A stretch of 64,000 nt of DNA from Erigeron canadensis (taxonomy: Eukaryota > Streptophyta > Magnoliopsida > Asterales > Asteraceae), in NCBI RefSeq assembly GCF_010389155.1, contig NC_057762.1, forward strand, positions 9,597,513-9,661,512, written 5' to 3'. Position numbers and translations under genes: made by a program. This document shows positions 57,300-64,000 of this stretch, piece by piece (the stretch's first letter is position 1; each line of letters opens with the position of its first letter). The notes under the pieces were generated by a model that worked only from the letters and a program-made list of their open reading frames with translations, ran no database searches and was not told the origin of the DNA.

Positions 57300-57640
57300 A
57301 TGCATTTGACAAATGATTCATCATTTATTTGTAAGACACCGTCCCTTTGAAGTCTTTAAATGCTTTTCTTGCTAATCGTCAACGCATTTATCAAATGATT
57401 CATCACTTGATTGTAAGATCTCTTTACTTTGAAAACTTTCAACGCGCCTAACGACAATTCCAAAAACACGCATTTTATCAAATGATTCATCATCTGATTG
57501 TAAGATCTCTTCATATTGAAGATTTCTAACGCGTTTCTTGCTAACAATAATCTCAAAAACATGCATTTATCAAATGATTCATCATGTGATTGTAAAACAC
57601 CGTCCCTTTGAAGTCTTTAAATGCCTTTCTTGACGAAATT
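57300..57640 (-). repeat. Tandem ~87-bp repeats between gag and integrase
   Basis: TCAAATGATTCATCA followed by TTGTAAGA recurs near 57310, 57390, 57475 and 57567. The outer units share CACCGTCCCTTTGAAGTCTT. Repeats are translated as similar peptides in shifted frames. Confidence 0.85.
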
Positions 57641-58551
57641 AAACAAGATGACAATGTCAAAGATAGTTAGAGTCCAAGTTAAACTTGACTCTTTTGCTAT
57701 TGAATTATTATTTGTATAACAACACATATAATTCAATTTTAAAGATACTTGAAGCACTGGCCGAACCAGCTTGTTTCTTCTTCGCATTCAACTCAGCTAG
57801 ATACTTTAGCAGTATGCTCTTTTTACCGAAAGGGTCTTTTAAGGTTTTGAGACTAACACAACTTGTTTTCTTTTACCTAAGTTCTTGCCCTTAGCTTTTA
57901 TGGTTGTTATGCTTTCTGAACCTTCCCCCCCCCCCTCTCCATTGATCATGAGAACTTGGGGTGTAGCAGATTTCTTTTGGAAGCTCCTTCTCATACTCAA
58001 CTAATATGGCATGAAGTTTAGCTATGGTTTTACTCATGCTATGCATATTATAATTTCGCACGAACACCTAAAAAATCCCCTTTTTAGGTTCATGCCAATA
58101 GCAATAGGCAGATAATAAGCATAGTACAACCTTTCCAATTGCTCATGAGTACCTCGTCAACTAGAGTACATGAGGACTAACCGATGTTCCTTGTTCATTT
58201 CGCAAGTTATGAAGTTGATTAACGAGGTTGAACAACTCCATTTCGGCTTGCTTTTCATACAAAAACTTGAGTTCAGTAAGCATATCACATGGAAATGAAT
58301 GCTCAAATTGCTTTTGAAGGTCAGCATTTCATGCTTCCTAACATCAAACAAGCAACCTCATTATGTCTATCGTACCGAGCATTTTATGCACCCAACTCTT
58401 CAGTTGAAGCATTCGCTCCCGGAACAACGGTGTCTGCTCATCAATGACTTGAAACCAGTCATTGAAGTTTGGTTCCAGAAAGACTTTGCCTTTCTAGCAT
58501 CGACCTGAAAGCCGATTGGTGTATGTTTTGAGAAGGATTTGTTGTTGCCAT
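57641..58551 (-). pseudogene. gag: Copia 3 gag (broken)
   Basis: The ATG at 58551 begins MATTNPSQNIHQSAFRSMLE and RQSLSGT. The reading continues in shifted frames with WFQKDF, then ADLQKQFEHSFPCDMLTELK and FLYEKQAEMELFNLVNQLHN, matching common plant Copia gag. Several stops and frameshifts; an 11-base C-run at 57925-57935. Confidence 0.85.
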
Positions 58552-60155
58552 CTTCAAAACAGACAAAAAGTTCAATTATCGGTATTTTCGATAATTATCC
58601 TTAAGAAAGGTAATTTACCCTTGTTAAATTCATCTAACAAATTACTTTCACTAAGGCTAGGATCCAACTTGACATACAGTCATTTCATCTATTGATCAGT
58701 TAGAAACGACGGTATTCAAAAGGTAATCGAGAATCGATAATTGCATTCATGCAACTCCTAGAGATATGGGACTTACAACAACACATTAAAGGGGTATTAA
58801 GTGCTTTGTAAACATGTTTTGTCCCATCTTATGCCACGGGTCAAGGATCTCACCTCTTAACTCGTTTTAAGTTGCCCAATTAAGAACATGTAGATAGTCC
58901 ACTGTTGGTCTCACAACGGAGTGGTAATCTACCTTGAAGAGATACAATTCGCCTATGGTCTCAAATAGGAGCGAAAAGCACTGGCAAGTGTTCTAATCAA
59001 ATTGGGTGGCAATGACTTAACTTTAAATGGGTAATGCATTTGATGTGAATCAAAAGTTTATGTATGAAGACTCATGCATAATCTTCATAACATAATATTT
59101 AATAAAATCATTTGTATAATCTTAACAACAGAAGAGAGTTCGGTAGCTCCATTTGAATGCACAAAGAAACGCAAGGGCAAAGGTTTGCGATGGACGCAAT
59201 TAAAAACCCGCCCTTTTAGAAGGCTAACGCACTTCGGCTTATACCTCTCTTAGAGTTTGTTCAAATAGGTGAGCCGGTGTATCTCAAGGTTGTAAAACTC
59301 CAATTTATTAGTGAAATCTCTATTTTGATAGTTCTTAGTCAAGTTTATATTTTTCCAAGAAGACAATTTTTGCATCACCTTTATACAACTTATAAACAAT
59401 ACAAAAATTAATAAACTTACTAATTACCGAACTACTTAATCATGCAACAAGTTAGGTAGACCACCTAAACATGGTTACTATGGTTCATGCATATGTTTAA
59501 ATTCCGGCTCCCCCTTCCGAAGAAGAGGACCACATACATCAAGTTACCTTGATTGCGTAAACCTTTAAACAATTTAAATTACCAAATAATATCACATAAA
59601 CATGTTGGCTGGAAATTTCCAGCCCTATGAGTCGATAATCTACAGTCCGAATTTTGACTTTTAACTCATTACCTATTAAAAGATATGAATTTTTAGTGAA
59701 TTGTCGCAAATCAGAAAAATCACACGAAAATTCATATAGTCATACAATTATCTAATAATTAACCCTAATTATTTTGATCATCATGCTTTGCTAATTATAT
59801 CTCTATACAATAGTAATAATCACAAGTAACCTTGCATGAATTACTTTTGATTATACTCTTTATTTAACAACTTTAAATAAAACGATACACGTAACATGCA
59901 ATTTATAACACATAAATCATGTCAATTCACATAATTCAAAACTTGCTCGAGGGTTTCAATCCACCATTGAATTAGGTCAAATTAATTAAACAAAACCATA
60001 GATTTTATTTAATTAAAATCAATTTTAATTAATTAAAAAAATAAGAAAACTCTTTTAATTATTTAAACAATTAATTAAATATAAACCAACCCTTAACCCC
60101 CTTCAAGTTTTGATCTTTGTAATTAATAGATCACATATATGGCTCGTGATAACAC
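58552..60155 (-). other. Copia 3 leader region
   Basis: About 1.6 kb between gag and the 5' LTR. No coding potential is visible. Confidence 0.6.
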
Positions 60156-60867
60156 TGTTAGAATATGACATATATAAACATATAATCACGAATATGCACA
60201 ATGGAAAAATCGAAACATATATGTAATCAAATTAATTAACAAAGAATAGAATTAAGACGTGTACTTTATGTAAAGCTCCAATAAATAATAATGATATTAT
60301 TATTATGATGAATTAGGATTTAAAGTAAAACCATCTACGACACATTAGACACCCCTTATATCGTATGCTAGTACCCCGATCACGAACAAACAACCCTTTG
60401 CTTAAACCCTTGAAGTCGAAACCCTAAAACCCGAACCCTTTGGGGTTTTCTTTGCTTCGGCCGAACGGAAAAAGAGAGGGAGAAAGAGTTGATTTTTAGT
60501 TAGGGTTTTTCCCTTCTGAACTTATAAAAAAACCCCTAACTTTAATCTTCTATTTATAGGTTTAGATTTAGGGTTATTTAACTTGATGGACAAGTTTAGT
60601 TTTAGGGCTTAAAACCCCTTAGATGGTTCCCCCCCCCCCCCCCCCCCTTAATCCTAGCCCAACTCCAACTTTTAATTCCTTTTTAATTAATAAACATTAT
60701 TTATTTAACATTTAATAAATGTTTATTAATCATTTCGTGATCAAATTAATTAATATATTACTTTAATATACTAATTATAATATAGAGTTACCGTGTTTCG
60801 TGTGACCCCGTAGGCTTAAATTATTTCTGGACATACGTTTTATAATTAACATGATCATACTCTAACC
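60156..60867 (-). repeat. Copia 3 5' LTR (712 bp)
   Basis: It starts TGTTAGAATATGACATAT on the plus strand and ends CTCTAACC, likely a mutated CCAACA. It has a TATA box on the minus strand at 60551-60558 and a 19-base C-run at 60629-60647 where the other LTR has a short mixed stretch. Confidence 0.9.
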
Positions 60868-62272
60868 TACTTTTGACATTTTTGACAAGTTTAAGCAATC
60901 GTACCTTAGATATTAGCTTACATTTTCACATTTGATGAATTACTTAATTAACTTCCAAGTCAAACATTTGCCATTTCACACGTCAAACATCATAAATTCA
61001 TACGGTGTATTATCTAAGATTTCAGTTAGATGGGCACTCGGCAGAGAATTCCGTGAATAAACAATATAAAAATTCCACGTTGTCTAATTCAGTTTTGCAT
61101 CCAATATGAAACTGGCTACCAAGAGATGTACTATACAAATACAATTGCTTTCTAATAATTGTTCAAACTAATTATCCGAGATAATCATAAGAAAAGTATG
61201 CTAAAATGAAAAAACTTCAGCGATTACGAGATAATAATAGTTCAGCATGCTAAAATGAAAAAACTTATTATCCAAGATAATAAATAGTTCAGCATGCATC
61301 AAATGTTGCTGAGTGCGTGCATTCAGTTGGAGGAGCTCCATTTAGTATAGGGAACTTATTAAGTGTAATTGTCGATCATCATTGTAAATCCTTTCATCAC
61401 AATAAAAGAAATGATGTTAATGAAAGAAGAAGTTGATCTCACTTATTATTAACCTTCCACATATTATAAGCATATGCGGAGGTTGCTAGGATGATCGATT
61501 GTCCCACTAAGTGATATACTTATAAAGTGTGCTCGTTGTATGTAGTTCAACGAGCATTGTTGATCTTTTGAATCAATTATAGATAGGTTCAAGTAGTTCA
61601 AGAATTTCTTGAAGACATGTCATGCCTCACTAAAGTGGAATCAACTTTCATGACTCAGAATGAGAACAAAGACATCCAAAGTCTAAGCTTAGCGAGTGTT
61701 GATAAATCACTCATTGAACCATTAGAGTTTATAACAATATTTAATCACCAAAATGAACTACATAAAAACACTCAAGATGACTTGACATACACTTTACGAC
61801 CATAGTAAACATTTGCTGTTTGTACACCATCAAGCATTAAATTTTCTTCTCCGATTACCATCAAGCATTAATTACTACGAATACGATTCCACTAAACAAT
61901 TAACATGTGGATTAATCCAAGCATCGATAGGAATTGAACCTATAAGTAGTGACACTTTTACAACGATAGATTCTCCATGCATGCAAGTGAAAAAAGAATT
62001 AATCATATCTTGTAAGATTTTAAGAACTTTTTTTTAGCACATACTCGTGAACACGCTCAGTGACAACCTCAGGGGTTGTATATTCTGGTCGAATACTTTC
62101 AAAATAGAAGTAGTTACTTGTCATTCAATTAGGTGTGTTTAAGTTTTGTTTGTCAAACTTATTTCTTTAACACAAGTTATAATTCTTTGATTCAAAATCA
62201 ATAAAGAATTATATATCCATTGCAAAGATCACCTAAGTGTTGCACGTTGCTTGTCTTTGTTTGTGAAAATTA
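60868..62272. other. Spacer with unassigned short ORFs
   Basis: ORFs at 61617-61805 and 61813-62037 are not recognised. There are scattered repeats of AGTTCAGCATGC (61238 and 61288). No other feature. Confidence 0.45.
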
Positions 62273-64000
62273 CACTACAAGAAATCAGTAAATTGGCGAC
62301 AAATTTAGCGACAAACTTTCCTATGTTATTATTGCGACCGATTTTGTAAATATCACCAATCGTATTGTAAATTGTATCGTAAATTTTGCAACTATCTCCA
62401 ATGTTGTTAATTTTTGCCACGTCCTTAACTGTGTTGTTGATACGGAGACGCCCCAAACATGTTTCTAACTGTGTTGCTAACTTGAGACGTCCATCAAGAT
62501 GTCTCTGTGTGTGGCTAATTTTAAAATGATGTAATAATGTTCCAACACTACAACACAACTGACCTTTGACTGAAGTTTTATTTTAGTAATACTCCAGTTA
62601 TTAACTTAAAACTATATAAATATTTGACTGATATTATATTCATACTATTACTTGGTAATTAAAATTGTTTCTCCTCCCCTCTCTCTCCCTCACGCAAACC
62701 ACCCCTCTCTCTATCTCTCTCCACCGCTGCACTTAGCCGGTTATCCGCTGCTAATTCCGTCTCCTCCGCCTCCATCTCCGCTGATGAATCGGTCACAATC
62801 GCCGCTGAACGGTTATAAATCATAATCCGCTTCTGATTCCGTCATAAATCAAAGTCGTCTCTGTCTCATCAGGTAATTAGGTTAATTTTAGTTAGATATT
62901 CATGATTTATAATTATGATTTTACTCTTTTAGTTCTGATTTTTGTTAATTTTTAATTGATAATATTGAACCGATTAATTGTGGATCTCGTTATCAAAGAA
63001 GTCGATTCTATTGACTGTTCATACGATTGTTGCTTGGCTGACGATTTTAGTTGAAATCAGAAATTTGATTAAATTGGTCGATTAAGCATGAATTAGGTTG
63101 TATTTAGATGGATGAACTTGTTAAAAAAGATGAAATTTGAGTATGAAAATATGACTGCATGCCAACTGTTTGTGAAAATGTCTTAATGAACTTTGCTCGG
63201 AATTGTGCTTGTATTCACTCTGTTATCAGTCGTTAATTGAGTGTTTGGATGAGTTCATGTCCAGGTCCAGCCACTGTTATTATTACCGGGAATAATCAAT
63301 TTCTTGGAGAGAGTATGTCGGTTCTATCTCTCGCGTATCATTACTTGTGTCAACGCGTATTCTGTATTCAAATCTTGACTAATATGTTAGTTGACCAATG
63401 GTCATCTAATTATATATATATATGATGGTCCACGAATGCACTGCTTGTGTTTTAATTAACTAACTTGTAATATAAAGACGAAGTAACAAGAACAGAGATG
63501 AGAAGTAAGAACTTTGTTCAGTTATATGTATTTCAACTAAACGATGAAAACATGGATGGTTGTTTGATAACAACAATGAACAATAAACAGAAAAATATGT
63601 TAAGTTTTTGAACACACAAAAAACTTAACAAATTACTTAGAGAAAATAAAGTAAAACTGTGGAACACACCAACCAACCATTATGGCTAGGTCAAGTGATT
63701 CCTTTTATAGGCAGATAAGGAATTACATGACTACCCTAGTAGATGTTGACACATGAAGGTTGTCAACTATCTATTGGTGGATCATTCAGATCTGTAGAAG
63801 CCTCTTTCCTTCATCTTGTTTGTTTCCAAAAACGGTATGAAAGAGAAACTTCACTGCACCGAAGTAGTACAAGGTCACATGTCTTCATCTTGATCTTCCG
63901 ACACGTGTCCTTGGGACCATTCTTCTATTCCTCAAATTCCCGCTCATATTTGACTTACAAATACTGGACGGTGAGTCATTGAACATATCCTTTAGACTTT
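62273..64000 (+). mobile_element. Left end of probable CACTA (En/Spm) transposon
   Basis: CACTACAAGAAATCAG is the typical CACTA terminus, preceded by TTA as a possible 3-bp target. Subterminal GCGAC motifs follow (GGCGACAAATTTAGCGAC). A leader-like stretch with CT-rich runs (62675-62870) ends in a donor-like CATCAG|GTAATT. The other terminus is not in the window and no transposase is recognised, so the element and its length are uncertain. Confidence 0.45.

Larger units (their letters stand above)
53340..60867 (-). mobile_element. Copia retrotransposon 3 (7.5 kb)
   Basis: LTRs lie at 53340-53854 and 60156-60867, with gag, integrase, RT and RNase H in between on the minus strand. A polypurine tract AAGTGGGAG stands next to the left (3') LTR. 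A degraded Met-type primer site GTTATCACGAGCC is beside the right LTR (60141-60154). No convincing target duplication is visible. Domain order and gag type are those of a common plant Copia group. Confidence 0.9.

Noticed and set aside
1..64000. tRNA or rRNA genes
   Set aside because: The only tRNA-like boxes found belong to the SINE copies; the primer sites are short complements in retroelements.

Overview
The window looks like transposon-rich intergenic DNA from a large eudicot plant genome. It is AT-rich, full of nested LTR retrotransposons, SINE- and MITE-like elements and gene relics, and has no clearly intact host gene. The style of the LTRs and of the accessory ORFs resembles Asteraceae repeats, but that is an impression from memory.

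Layout. (1) 1-4350: a broken DUF7086 gene (minus strand) split by a 2.6 kb solo LTR (195-2833, target duplication GATTC). Part of the gene is duplicated head-to-head as a large inverted repeat (3168-4009). (2) 4717-7936: a tRNA-derived SINE (12-bp target duplication) split by a 3.0 kb solo LTR (4869-7889, AAAGA) that carries four different tandem arrays. (3) 8059-19155: an 11.1 kb Copia element of SIRE-like design (CACCA duplication, iMet primer site). It has gag, protease and integrase, but reverse transcriptase/RNase H is missing, and a promoter-like region leads into a ~4 kb accessory ORF. (4) 20130-20415: a second DUF7086 fragment. (5) 20490-40121: a very old Copia element, interrupted by a second copy of the same SINE (25677-25859) and by a 12.6 kb Athila-lineage Gypsy element on the minus strand (26864-39501). 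The Athila copy has a decayed gag-protease region, an 885-residue pol ORF with intact catalytic motifs, and an env-like accessory ORF preceded by an apparent 5'UTR intron. (6) 40342-44099: a 768-bp MITE-like element with a second foldback inside it, then a third solo LTR (41642-44099). (7) 44396-46716: an NLP (NIN-like, RWP-RK) transcription factor pseudogene with a retrotransposon LTR in its intron. (8) 48487-51908: an unclassified element split by a fourth solo LTR (48717-51238). (9) 53340-60867: a minus-strand Copia element with unequal LTRs, a readable RT and a lost integrase aspartate. (10) 62273 to the end: one terminus of a probable CACTA transposon.

How the parts relate. Most breaks in the retroelement ORFs are in-frame stops at positions where one C-to-T or G-to-A change in a Gln, Arg or Trp codon would explain them, as expected of methylated, silenced DNA. 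The most interesting signal is that the Copia element (14023-17978) and the Athila element (30597-32042) each carry an accessory ORF downstream of pol. The two N-terminal halves look alike, and each ORF has its own promoter-like or spliced leader. This suggests an accessory module shared between two retrotransposon superfamilies.
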